A stretch of 64,000 bases of DNA from JALQUL01 sp040382935 (GTDB lineage: Bacteria > Pseudomonadota > Gammaproteobacteria > Burkholderiales > Burkholderiaceae_C), in the NCBI GenBank assembly GCA_040382935.1, contig JBEIEP010000003.1, positions 76,296 through 140,295 of the forward strand. Direction: 5' to 3'. Positions within the stretch are counted from its first letter, which is position 1; every line of letters starts with the position of its first letter. The notes below the pieces were generated by a model. It worked only from the letters and a program-made list of their open reading frames with translations. It did no database searches and had not been told where the DNA came from. The translations under genes were made by a program, and so were the position numbers. Shown one piece after another: positions 56,263-64,000 of the stretch.

Positions 56263-57165
56263 CTACGCCAAGCGGGCCGTCATCAAAATCCAGCCGTCTT
56301 CATGGTCGGAAACCACCAACTTGCAATAGGGTGCGTAAGCTTTAACCAGCAGGTCCTCTTGCCAGTCCAAAATACCCGCCAGTACCAAGTGGCCACCCGG
56401 TTGAGCCAAGCTGCACAGCAGCGGCGCCAGCACCTGTAAGGGTGTGGCCAAAATATTGGCCAATACGGTTTGGTAGCTACCCTGTGCCAGATCGGGCAAA
56501 CCCACGTTGAGCGATACCTGGTTGACCACCGCATTGTCTTGAGTGGCTTGCACGGCGGCGGGGTCAATATCCACCGCATCAATCGCCGTCGCCCCAAACT
56601 TTGCAGCGCCAATGGCCAAAATACCAGAGCCACAACCATAGTCCAGTACACGACCCAATACAGGCCCCTCTGGCCTGTGCGGTGCACTGCGGGCAATCCA
56701 GCGCAGGCACATTCGGGTCGTGGGATGGGTGCCTGTGCCAAAGGCCATACCAGGGTCAAGCGCAATGACGGTTTGCGCGCCATCTGGCACCTGGTGCCAA
56801 CTGGGAACAATCCAAAATCCTTGGGCTATCAGCACTGGTGCGAATTGCGATTGGGTAAGCCGCACCCAATCTTGGTCTTGCACGGGAAGGATGGCCGAAA
56901 CCTCGCTACCCTCAAAAAAGTCCTGCTGCTGCAGCAGTTGTGCAGCCTCATTTGCCTGCTTCTCGTGCGTAAACAGGGCTTGAACCAGCGAGCGATTCCA
57001 AGCCTCACCGGGAGGTGGCAAACCGGGCTCACCAAACATGGCCTTCTCTAACGGGGTGTTGGCATCGGCATCTTGAATCGAAACACTCAATGCTTCCAGC
57101 GCGTCCAAGGCCTCGGTCACTGCCTCGACCTGTGCCTGTGGGCACACCAGATGGAGTTCAAACAT
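56263..57165 (-). CDS. prmA: Ribosomal protein L11 methyltransferase
   Basis: 300 residues from ATG 57165 (MFELHLVCPQAQ); the longer frame extends into accC and is rejected. SAM motif I is VLDYGCGSGILAIGAAKFGA near 169-188, preceded by LDPGMAFGTGTHPTT near 130-144. The family N-terminal domain is present in the first 120 residues. It trimethylates L11. Follows accC by 22 bases. Confidence 0.94.
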   Translation of the reverse strand: MFELHLVCPQAQVEAVTEALDALEALSVSIQDADANTPLEKAMFGEPGLPPPGEAWNRSLVQALFTHEKQANEAAQLLQQQDFFEGSEVSAILPVQDQDWVRLTQSQFAPVLIAQGFWIVPSWHQVPDGAQTVIALDPGMAFGTGTHPTTRMCLRWIARSAPHRPEGPVLGRVLDYGCGSGILAIGAAKFGATAIDAVDIDPAAVQATQDNAVVNQVSLNVGLPDLAQGSYQTVLANILATPLQVLAPLLCSLAQPGGHLVLAGILDWQEDLLVKAYAPYCKLVVSDHEDGWILMTARLA

Positions 57166-57187
57166 AAATAGGTCAAAAAGGACTGCT

Positions 57188-58537
57188 CTACCGCTTACGG
57201 TTAAGCAACCACTCCTCAAGGTAATGAATGTTGGTGCCCCCCTGCAAGAAGTTGGCGTCTACCAACAGCTCCCGGTGCAGAGGAATATTGGTGTTAATGC
57301 CCTCGACCAATGTTTCCATAAGAGCCCCACGCATACGGGCCACCGCCTCTTCACGCGTATCGCCATGGGTAATGACCTTGGCAATCATGGAGTCGTAGTT
57401 GGACGGCACGAAATAATTGGTGTAGATGTGCGAATCCACCCGCACACCGGGTCCGCCCGGCGAATGCCACATCGTGATGCGTCCGGGGGATGGCATAAAG
57501 TTGTAAGGGTCTTCGGCATTCACCCTGCACTCGATGGCGTGCCCACGAAGCGTGATTTGCCGCTGGGTAAACGGTAGTTTTTCACCGGCTGCCACCAAAA
57601 TCTGGGTTTTTACGATGTCTATGCCCGTAACCAGTTCAGTGACCGGGTGCTCCACCTGCACACGGGTGTTCATCTCGATAAAGTAGAACTCACCGTTTTC
57701 GTACAAAAACTCAAAGGTACCCGCACCGCGATAGCCCATTTTTTTGCAAGCGGCTGAACAGCGTTCGCCAATGCGCTCAATCAATTTGCGCGCAATGCCA
57801 GGCGCAGGAGCCTCTTCCATGATTTTTTGGTGCCGACGCTGCATGGAGCAGTCACGCTCACCCAGGTACACCGCATTCTTGTACTTGTCGGCCATGACCT
57901 GAATTTCAATGTGCCTGGGGTTTTGCAGGAACTTTTCCATGTATACCGCCGCATTGCCAAACGCAGCACCCGCCTCCGCCTTGGTCATTTGCACCGCGTT
58001 GATCAAGGCCGCCTCCGTGTGTACCACGCGCATGCCACGCCCGCCACCACCACCTGCCGCCTTGATGATCACAGGGTAACCAATGCCTTTGGCAATGCGC
58101 CGCACGGCCGCCGGGTCATCGGGCAACTCCCCCTCTGAGCCTGGCACACAGGGCACACCGGCCTTGATCATGGCCTGTTTGGCCGACACTTTGTCCCCCA
58201 TCAATCGAATGGAGTCACCCGTGGGGCCAATAAACTGAAATCCACTTTTTTCGACGCGGTCGGCAAAATTGGCGTTTTCGCTTAAAAAGCCGTAGCCAGG
58301 GTGTATGGCCTCGGCGTCGGTCACCTCGGCCGCTGAAATGATGGCGGGCATGTTCAGATAGCTCGCGCTAGAGGCCGCCGGGCCAATGCATACCGCCTCA
58401 TCGGCCAGTTTGACGTATTTGGCGTCGCGGTCGGCCTCAGAGTAAACCATCACCGCTTTGATACCCATCTCACGGCAGGCACGCTGAATGCGCAGCGCGA
58501 TCTCGCCGCGGTTGGCAACCAGTATTTTTTTAAACAT
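57188..58537 (-). CDS. accC: Acetyl-CoA carboxylase biotin carboxylase subunit
   Basis: 449 residues. KKILVANRGEIALRIQRACREMG at the N-terminus, the ATP-grasp glycine loop AAGGGGGRGMR near 160-170, ERDCSMQRRHQK near 227-238, EMNTRVQVEHPVTE near 287-300. It carboxylates biotin on AccB using ATP and bicarbonate. Downstream of accB by 11 bases; the first step of fatty acid synthesis. Confidence 0.97.
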   Translation of the reverse strand: MFKKILVANRGEIALRIQRACREMGIKAVMVYSEADRDAKYVKLADEAVCIGPAASSASYLNMPAIISAAEVTDAEAIHPGYGFLSENANFADRVEKSGFQFIGPTGDSIRLMGDKVSAKQAMIKAGVPCVPGSEGELPDDPAAVRRIAKGIGYPVIIKAAGGGGGRGMRVVHTEAALINAVQMTKAEAGAAFGNAAVYMEKFLQNPRHIEIQVMADKYKNAVYLGERDCSMQRRHQKIMEEAPAPGIARKLIERIGERCSAACKKMGYRGAGTFEFLYENGEFYFIEMNTRVQVEHPVTELVTGIDIVKTQILVAAGEKLPFTQRQITLRGHAIECRVNAEDPYNFMPSPGRITMWHSPGGPGVRVDSHIYTNYFVPSNYDSMIAKVITHGDTREEAVARMRGALMETLVEGINTNIPLHRELLVDANFLQGGTNIHYLEEWLLNRKR

Positions 58538-58548
58538 GGCCTCTTGCC

Positions 58549-59010
58549 CTATTCGACCAAAACCAGGGGTTGGCCGTATTCAACCGCTTGTCCGTCCTGC
58601 ACCAAAATTTTGGTGATCACGCCCGCGCGGTCGGCTTCGATTTCGTTGAGGATTTTCATGGCCTCAACAATGCAAACGGTGTCCCCCAATTTGACCGTAT
58701 CGCCCACCTCAACAAAGGGCTTCCCATCGGGGCTTGAGGCACGGTAGAACGTGCCCACCATAGGCGATTTGACAGGGTGCCCTTCACTTACAGGAGTTGG
58801 CGTAATGGGGGCGACGCCACTGGACGAGGCCTCGGTACCACCGGGTACGGCAACCATCTGGGTGACCATAGGCGCTGCCGTGTAGGCTACCGGCGCTTGC
58901 TGCGACCCTTTGACGATTCTTACCTTGCCCTCGGCTTCTGTGATTTCCAATTCGGTGACATTGGAGTCCGATACCAAGTCAATCAGCGTTTTGAGTTTTC
59001 TAAGATCCAT
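58549..59010 (-). CDS. accB: Acetyl-CoA carboxylase biotin carboxyl carrier protein
   Basis: 153 residues from ATG 59010 (MDLRKLKTLIDLVSDS), with GGAG six bases upstream; the ORF extension to 59025 is not used. The biotinylation motif EAMKI has Lys119. A Pro/Ala/Val linker precedes the lipoyl-like domain. First gene of the accB-accC-prmA operon. Confidence 0.96.
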   Translation of the reverse strand: MDLRKLKTLIDLVSDSNVTELEITEAEGKVRIVKGSQQAPVAYTAAPMVTQMVAVPGGTEASSSGVAPITPTPVSEGHPVKSPMVGTFYRASSPDGKPFVEVGDTVKLGDTVCIVEAMKILNEIEADRAGVITKILVQDGQAVEYGQPLVLVE

Positions 59011-59143
59011 TAGGTCTCCGTACAACAGTTTGGTTTACACCCAGAAAACCTATTTCTGAGGCTTATTTCGTTTAATTTGCGCTTTTCTTCGTCGAAATGA
59101 TGCCTATTCACCATTTCAAATTTGTCGCAGCAAGTTCGAACCG

Positions 59144-59165
59144 CTGAATTTATCACAAAATTCAG
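59144..59165. promoter_or_regulatory. Inverted repeat upstream of accBC
   Basis: Perfect CTGAATTT-atcaca-AAATTCAG in an AT-rich 268-base spacer between accB and the TlpA-like gene. It lies about 135 bases upstream of accB and could be an operator or part of the promoter. The rest of the spacer (59011-59278) shows no gene. Confidence 0.4.
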
Positions 59166-59278
59166 ACTTACATTTGAGTCAATTTAATTGCAGTTGCGTA
59201 CAAAATGACAACAAAAAACGCTCAAAGTGATCAAAGGCCTTTTTCGCCCAAATGACAAGTGCAAAAAAAACATCGTAC

Positions 59279-59911
59279 TTACACTTGACGCCACAGGGCC
59301 AAATCTTCGGATGTCAGTTTACCGATTTTTCGTTGCACCACCTGCCGCTGGCGGTCAAACAAAACCGAAAACGGCAAACTGCCGCTAAGGTTTCCCATCT
59401 TTCGCACCAAGTCAATCACACCCATGCCGCCCAATGCCACTGGCAGCGTGAGCTGGTGTTGCGCCATAAACCGACCCACGGGTTCGGGCTTGTCGGCGGC
59501 AATGGCGAGGACTTGGACGCCACTTTTTGCATTTTCTTTATGAAAGGCTTCAAGAAGCGGCATTTCCTCAACACAGGGTGGGCACCAGGTGGCCCAAAAG
59601 TTAATGAGCAAGGGCCTGTCGGCTAGGTCCCTGTACCGAAACGCAGAACCATCCAATCGGCTCAAACCTGCAAGGGTCAAGGTCTGTTCAAGCGCCAGAG
59701 GCCCTTCCAACACCGCGCGATCCGGCGTCTGCTCTGGCATTGTTCGGCTTTTGCGTTGCCACCACCACGCCCCGCCTGCCGCGCTCATCGCCCCAGCCGT
59801 CAAAAGTCCCAGGCTTACTAGGCGACGACTGGGCTCTGCAGCGCCGGGGGCGCTCGCCGGTGACTGGCCATTTTCAGTGGGTTCTGCATCATCTGTTTGC
59901 TGTGGGTTCAT
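59279..59911 (-). CDS. TlpA-like thioredoxin-fold protein, membrane-anchored
   Basis: 210 residues. Residues 1-28 are polar; a helix at about 30-50 (RLVSLGLLTAGAMSAAGGAWW) anchors the protein. The thioredoxin domain contains INFWATWCPPCVEEMPLLEAF (CxxC near 111-114) and LPVALGGMG, LPFSVLFDRQRQVVQRKIG with the cis-Pro. It probably reduces or maintains thiols in the periplasm. It overlaps by four bases the upstream unknown gene. Confidence 0.88.
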   Translation of the reverse strand: MNPQQTDDAEPTENGQSPASAPGAAEPSRRLVSLGLLTAGAMSAAGGAWWWQRKSRTMPEQTPDRAVLEGPLALEQTLTLAGLSRLDGSAFRYRDLADRPLLINFWATWCPPCVEEMPLLEAFHKENAKSGVQVLAIAADKPEPVGRFMAQHQLTLPVALGGMGVIDLVRKMGNLSGSLPFSVLFDRQRQVVQRKIGKLTSEDLALWRQV

Positions 59912-60516
59912 GCGTTACCAGTCTCCATTTTGCGTTGCAAGTCATTGCGAGACCCCCGCAGCGCATCAGCGGCACTGCCAGGGTGAACCGGACGCGCCGC
60001 GTGGCGCTGATCGTCCCGGTCCAGCACGGTCAAAACCAGCGGTATTTTTTGCGCCAGCGTTGGGCAATCCAGATCCAGGATGTACACCGGCACCTCCTGT
60101 CCCTTGGCATTCGCCGTGCTGCTTTCCTCGTAGCGCTGTCCCTTATTGATCAAAAAAATCGGGAGCTGCTTGCTGTCATCACAGTACAAATCCAAGTGGA
60201 TGGCACTGTGGTGGGTGGCTGTGCCGTTCCATACCGCGCCCACAATGCTGGGGCGAAAGTCGGCCAGACGATCCATCCATACCAGTGCCAGCGAGCGCAA
60301 GGCAGCTAGCGCTGTTGCTTGCTCAGACGGACAAAACAAGGCGATGTGTTCGCGCACCGCTTGCAGCAACTGCGCGCTATCGGGCCACTCGATGCGGCCG
60401 CCGTAACCCAGTTGCGCGGCTGCTTGCTTTTTGGCCGCCCCATAGGACACGCCCTCTTCAACAATTAGGCCTGCCGCGCGGCTGGCAATTTCTTGTCCCT
60501 GTACACCCATGGGCAA
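59908..60516 (-). CDS. Conserved protein of unknown function
   Basis: 202 residues. It begins EIASRAAGLIVEEGVSYGAAKKQAAAQLG (about 9-37), a helical region, followed by a DSAQLLQAVREHIALF helix. The middle (about 80-130) has IVGAVWNGTATHHSAIHLDLYCDDSKQL, where the D-x-x-x-D spacing weakly recalls a nucleotidyltransferase. I do not recognise it as a named family. Overlaps the TlpA-like gene (ATGA) and is divergent from mpl across 49 bases. Confidence 0.7.
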   Translation of the reverse strand: MPMGVQGQEIASRAAGLIVEEGVSYGAAKKQAAAQLGYGGRIEWPDSAQLLQAVREHIALFCPSEQATALAALRSLALVWMDRLADFRPSIVGAVWNGTATHHSAIHLDLYCDDSKQLPIFLINKGQRYEESSTANAKGQEVPVYILDLDCPTLAQKIPLVLTVLDRDDQRHAARPVHPGSAADALRGSRNDLQRKMETGNA

Positions 60517-60565
60517 AGGATACCACCGCGCCCACTTTGCATGAACCAGCGTCTAAAATCCCCCT

Positions 60566-61963
60566 ATGCATATACATATTCTTGGCATTTGCGGCACTTT
60601 TATGGGCGGCATTGCCGCTTTGGCAGTGGAAGCTGGGCACCGCGTAAGCGGGTGCGACGCCGGGGTCTACCCCCCCATGAGCGACCAACTGTCCCGCCTG
60701 GGCATTGAGTTAATCGAGGGTTACGACCTTGACCAAATGGCTTTGGAGCCTGATTTGTACGTGATAGGCAATGTGGTAAGCCGTGCCCGGTTGCCAGACG
60801 GCAGCGCCAAATACCCCCTGATGGAGGCCATTTTGGACGCTGGCGCGCCCTACACCAGCGGCCCCCAGTGGCTGTGCGACGCGCTGCTGCACCCCGTGTT
60901 GGCCACCAAGCAACCCAAACGCCACGTGATGGCGGTGGCGGGCACCCACGGCAAAACGACCACCACCTCTATGTTGGCGTGGATATTGGAATATGCCGGG
61001 TTGAAGCCAGGATTTTTGGTGGGTGGGGTGCCGCTGAACTTTGGCACCTCGGCCCGCTTGGGGCAAGGCCCTTGTTTTGTGATTGAGGCCGACGAATACG
61101 ACACGGCCTTTTTTGACAAACGCAGCAAGTTTGTGCATTACCGGCCCCGTACCGCCGTTTTGAACAATCTGGAGTTTGACCACGCCGATATTTTTGACGA
61201 TTTGGCCGCCATTGAACGCCAGTTTCATCACCTGGTTCGCACCGTTCCCGCCAGCGGGCGCTTGGTGGTGAACACCCAAGAGGCCAGTTTGCAGCGGGTG
61301 TTGGACCTGGGGCATTACAGCCAGGTGGTGGGCTTTGGCCCCAACGCCCAGTGGCAGGCAGAGGGTGAACCGCACGCCTTTGCCGTTATTCACGCGGGCA
61401 AGACCGTCGCCCAAGTGGATTGGGCCTTACAAGGTGTGCACAACCAAATGAATGCGCTGGCAGCGATTGCTGCGGCTGAAGGCGTGGGCGTGTCGCCCAG
61501 CACCGCCGCCCGTGCGCTTACGCAGTTTGAAAACGTACGCCGACGCATGGAAGTGGCGGGCGTGGTGCCCGGCAAAAACATCACGGTGTACGACGATTTT
61601 GCCCATCACCCCAGCGCCATTGCCACCACCTTAGACGGACTGCGCCGCAAGGTGGGCGCAAACGCGCGAATCTTGGCTGTTTTTGAGCCCCGCTCCAACA
61701 CCATGAAGCTTGGGGCTATGAAAGACCTGTTGGCCGGCAGTTTGAAGCAGGCCGATCGGGTGTTTTGCCATGCCGCAGGGCTGGACTGGAACCCTGCTGA
61801 ACCGTTAGCGCCTTTGGGGGCCAAGGCCACGGTAACCCAATCTCTGGCCGAATTGGTAAATGCCATTGCCCAGGCGGCCAAGCCCGGCGACCACATTGTA
61901 TGCATGAGCAACGGCGGCTTTGGCGGCATACACGCCAAGCTGCTTGTGGCCTTGGACGACTAA
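60566..61963 (+). CDS. mpl: UDP-N-acetylmuramate:tripeptide ligase Mpl
   Basis: 465 residues. MHIHILGICGTFMGGIA (dinucleotide-binding start), the Mur ligase P-loop GTHGKTTTTSML near 126-137, EADEYDTAFFDKRSKFVHY near 174-192, and YDDFAHHPSAIATTL near 345-359. It attaches the recycled tripeptide to UDP-MurNAc in cell wall recycling, consistent with ampD elsewhere in the window. It converges with the phosphatase gene with a four-base overlap. Confidence 0.95.
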   Translation: MHIHILGICGTFMGGIAALAVEAGHRVSGCDAGVYPPMSDQLSRLGIELIEGYDLDQMALEPDLYVIGNVVSRARLPDGSAKYPLMEAILDAGAPYTSGPQWLCDALLHPVLATKQPKRHVMAVAGTHGKTTTTSMLAWILEYAGLKPGFLVGGVPLNFGTSARLGQGPCFVIEADEYDTAFFDKRSKFVHYRPRTAVLNNLEFDHADIFDDLAAIERQFHHLVRTVPASGRLVVNTQEASLQRVLDLGHYSQVVGFGPNAQWQAEGEPHAFAVIHAGKTVAQVDWALQGVHNQMNALAAIAAAEGVGVSPSTAARALTQFENVRRRMEVAGVVPGKNITVYDDFAHHPSAIATTLDGLRRKVGANARILAVFEPRSNTMKLGAMKDLLAGSLKQADRVFCHAAGLDWNPAEPLAPLGAKATVTQSLAELVNAIAQAAKPGDHIVCMSNGGFGGIHAKLLVALDD

Positions 61964-62589
61964 GCCTCTACCGAATCCAGGTGGTCCGCCTGCCCCCAGG
62001 CCAGGCAGTGCAGGCGTTCACCGTCAAACACCAAACGGTTCACCACGGCATTGGCAATCGACCAGGTGCGCGGCGCGGCCAAATCAATGCCGTGGGCCAG
62101 GCGGTACACAATGTCCAGACAACCGCCATGGGTAAACACGGCGATGGTTTGCCCGGCGTGTGAGACCGCCAAGGTGGTGAGCACGGTGGCAATGCGCTCC
62201 TGAAAAACGACCAGGCTTTCGGCATCCTGCACCGCAAACGCGGGTTCACGGTCGCGCCAGCGGGCAAATTCAAGCGGGTGATTTTTTTCTATGTCGGGGT
62301 AGGTCTCACCCTGCCACACACCAAAGTGCCGTTCGCGCAGGCCAGGCAGTTGATGAATCACCAGGCCCTTGGCCTGCGCCATCGGGGTGGCGGTAGCCAC
62401 AGCACGGCCAAGATCACTCGAATAAACGGCGTCCACCGATACATTACCCAAGCCACGCGCCACCGCCTGCGCTTGGGCCCGGCCGGTCGCGTTGAGGTCT
62501 ATATCCAAGTGCCCTTGGATACGCATGGCTTTGTTCCACGCGGTTTCACCGTGGCGAACGGCGATGATGTGGGTGTTAAGTGAGGGCAT
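61960..62589 (-). CDS. Histidine phosphatase family protein (GpmB/CobC-like)
   Basis: 209 residues. The catalytic RHGETAWN at residues 11-18, GLRERHFGVWQGETY near 82-96 with the acidic residue, and FTHGGCLDIVYR near 151-162 with the second His. This is a branch-1 histidine phosphatase, similar to phosphoglycerate mutase GpmB and phosphatases of similar size. Specific substrate unclear. Confidence 0.9.
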   Translation of the reverse strand: MPSLNTHIIAVRHGETAWNKAMRIQGHLDIDLNATGRAQAQAVARGLGNVSVDAVYSSDLGRAVATATPMAQAKGLVIHQLPGLRERHFGVWQGETYPDIEKNHPLEFARWRDREPAFAVQDAESLVVFQERIATVLTTLAVSHAGQTIAVFTHGGCLDIVYRLAHGIDLAAPRTWSIANAVVNRLVFDGERLHCLAWGQADHLDSVEA

Positions 62590-62602
62590 ATTTAGTTTGG
62601 CC

Positions 62603-63670
62603 CTAGGGCTGGTGTGCGCCCTGGGCAGCGCTGCTTTTGGCCTTCCCTCGTTGGATCACCATCGTTTGCGGACGCGACAAAGGGGCCAAAGGGTGGTGCG
62701 AAACGACATCTACCGCTGGCGCGGCCGTTTTCGGCAGTGTGATGGCATCAAAGGCAATATCGCCATCGGGTTCTTCCATTCCCGTAGCCGCTACCGACTT
62801 GAAGTCAAACTGGGTGCTGTCCAACAGGTGCGAGGGCACGATGTTTTGCAGGGCCGTGAACATGTTCTCGCGCCTGCCAGGCCATTGCTTTTCCCATTCG
62901 GTGAGCATTTTGGCCACTTGCTGGCGTTGTAGATTGTCTTGGCTGCCGCAAAGGGTGCAGGGAATGATGGGGAATTGCCTCACCTTGGCCCACTGGACCA
63001 AGTCTTTTTCGGCCACATTGGCCAAGGGCCGAATCACCACGTGGTTGCCGTCAGAACTCACCAGCTTGGGCGGCATGGATTTGAGCTTGCCCGCAAAAAA
63101 CAGGTTTAAAAAGAAGGTGTGCAGTATGTCGTCGCGGTGATGTCCCAAGGCAATTTTGGTGGCTTTCAATTCATCGGCCACCTTGTACAAAATGCCCCGG
63201 CGCAGGCGGCTGCACAGGCTGCACATGGTTTTGCCTTCAGGAATCACCCGCTTCACAATGGAGTAGGTGTCCTGGTTTTCGATATGAAAGGGCACGCCCA
63301 AGCCTTCAAGGTAACGGGGCAACACATCGGCAGGGAACCCCGGCTGCTTTTGGTCCAGATTCACCGCAATCAGCTCAAAATTAACGGGCGCACGGGCCTG
63401 CAGCTTGAGCAAAATATCCAGCATGGCATAGCTGTCTTTGCCCCCTGAGAGGCACACCATGACCCGGTCGCCCTCTTCAATCATGTTGTAGTCCACAATC
63501 GCCTGCCCCACTTGGCGGCACAGGCGTTTTTCTAGCTTGTGCGCCTCGCGCACGTCGCGGGCGCGGCTTTGCGATTCATCATTTTTACCCCCCTCGCCCT
63601 GAGCATGGCCGGTAGCGGTAGGGGCCGAATCTACCGGTTCGGCATCCGGTTCTATCCAAGGTTTGTTCAT
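62603..63670 (-). CDS. ttcA: tRNA 2-thiocytidine synthase TtcA
   Basis: 355 residues from ATG 63670 (MNKPWIEPDA). PP-loop SGGKDS at 75-80, the CxxC pair CSLC near 156-159 (then the GHHRDDILHTFFLNLFFAGKL block) and the third ligand in CTLCGSQ near 247-253. It thiolates C32 of some tRNAs via a [4Fe-4S] cluster. The N-terminal 40 residues and C-terminal 60 residues are longer than in E. coli. Fourteen bases after the phosphatase start. Confidence 0.94.
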   Translation of the reverse strand: MNKPWIEPDAEPVDSAPTATGHAQGEGGKNDESQSRARDVREAHKLEKRLCRQVGQAIVDYNMIEEGDRVMVCLSGGKDSYAMLDILLKLQARAPVNFELIAVNLDQKQPGFPADVLPRYLEGLGVPFHIENQDTYSIVKRVIPEGKTMCSLCSRLRRGILYKVADELKATKIALGHHRDDILHTFFLNLFFAGKLKSMPPKLVSSDGNHVVIRPLANVAEKDLVQWAKVRQFPIIPCTLCGSQDNLQRQQVAKMLTEWEKQWPGRRENMFTALQNIVPSHLLDSTQFDFKSVAATGMEEPDGDIAFDAITLPKTAAPAVDVVSHHPLAPLSRPQTMVIQRGKAKSSAAQGAHQP

Positions 63671-63971
63671 GGGTAGATTGTCGCATTCCTGAAAGACCGT
63701 GCAACCCAAGACGGGACGGCATCATTCCGCATGCAGACCAAGCTGTCGCGGTCCAAGCTGGGCAGAGGATGACATCATGATTGAGTACATCCTCGACAAC
63801 GGGCAAGAGTGGCAGTCAGTAAGAAAGGCTTTGATATAAGGGCAATTCCCGGCATGACCGATTAAGTCCCTAAACTGCTGCAAATTAAAGGGGTAGCCAT
63901 CGCAGCTCTCCGAGTTTGACAGAATCGAGTTTTCGAGACAGATTTTGTTAACCAAGGAAGGAGTGAGTGCG
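63671..63971. other. Intergenic region, no gene seen
   Basis: About 300 bases between ttcA (minus) and a gene that starts at 63972. A candidate -35 TTGACA (63916-63921) with a weak -10 about 17 bases later could serve the downstream gene, whose ribosome binding site AAGGAAGGAG is near 63954-63963. Short open frames here (for example 63778-63840) have no protein-like content. Confidence 0.6.
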
Positions 63972-64000
63972 ATGGCTGGAATAGATATTACCGTAGATGA
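63972..64000 (+). CDS. Start of a gene cut by the window edge
   Basis: ATG 63972 opens MAGIDITVD with a strong ribosome binding site (AAGGAAGGAG) about nine bases upstream. Only nine codons are visible, too few to name it. Confidence 0.6.

Noticed and set aside
63722..63955. 77-codon minus-strand frame after ttcA
   Set aside because: No ribosome binding site, Ser/Cys/Met-rich and overlaps the likely promoter of the gene starting at 63972.

Overview
The window is a chromosomal segment of a betaproteobacterium, most likely order Burkholderiales and family Comamonadaceae. The evidence is gene content and order (ssb - MFS - uvrA, rimI - tsaB, ffh beside a ypjD/ccsA-type gene, prmA - accC - accB, mpl), the lysine/alanine/proline-rich histone H1-like protein, the two-cone NrdA, and fairly GC-rich coding sequence with dense ATGA/GTGA gene overlaps. 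The taxon is an inference. I see no rRNA, tRNA, CRISPR array or recognisable insertion sequence.

Layout. 1-2.2 kb: small membrane proteins and an EamA exporter. 2.4-7.2 kb: a two-gene NAD-dependent formate dehydrogenase (NuoE-NuoF fusion plus molybdo/tungsto alpha subunit); its sulfurtransferase fdhD sits 13 kb away behind apbC. 7.2-19.1 kb: an accessory stretch with MazEF, an AsmA protein, RelBE, a LemA/TPM operon, DM13 and catalase-like genes, a coupled pair made of a membrane coiled-coil protein and a shortened PD-(D/E)XK (DUF1016) protein, a three-gene PIN toxin operon, and two modules whose DNA-binding gene survives while the toxin is a fragment: mobile-mystery A with a wrecked Fic gene, and HigA with a 5' stub of HigB.

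21.3-26.8 kb is a zinc region: zur with a LolCDE/MacB-like ABC exporter and a small Cys-rich periplasmic protein on the minus strand, and znuCBA (preceded by an overlooked small membrane ORF) on the plus strand, around one shared palindromic operator. 26.8-32.7 kb is a compact defence island between znuA and ssb: AbiEii, AbiEi, two very long perfect palindromes sharing the same core, and a 1,273-residue SIR2 protein resembling defence-associated sirtuins.

32.7-64 kb is mostly housekeeping: ssb, uvrA, pyrF, rimI, tsaB, dacB, miaB, ffh, ampD, nrdAB with two NrdR boxes, histone H1-like gene, prmA, accBC, mpl and ttcA. One unfamiliar three-helix membrane protein (52.9-54.2 kb) stands out.

The most noteworthy material is (i) the AbiE/SIR2 island with its paired palindromes, (ii) the toxin-decay remnants at 18.4-19.1 kb, absent from simple ORF calling, and (iii) the coupled membrane coiled-coil/nuclease-like pair at 14.5-16.2 kb.
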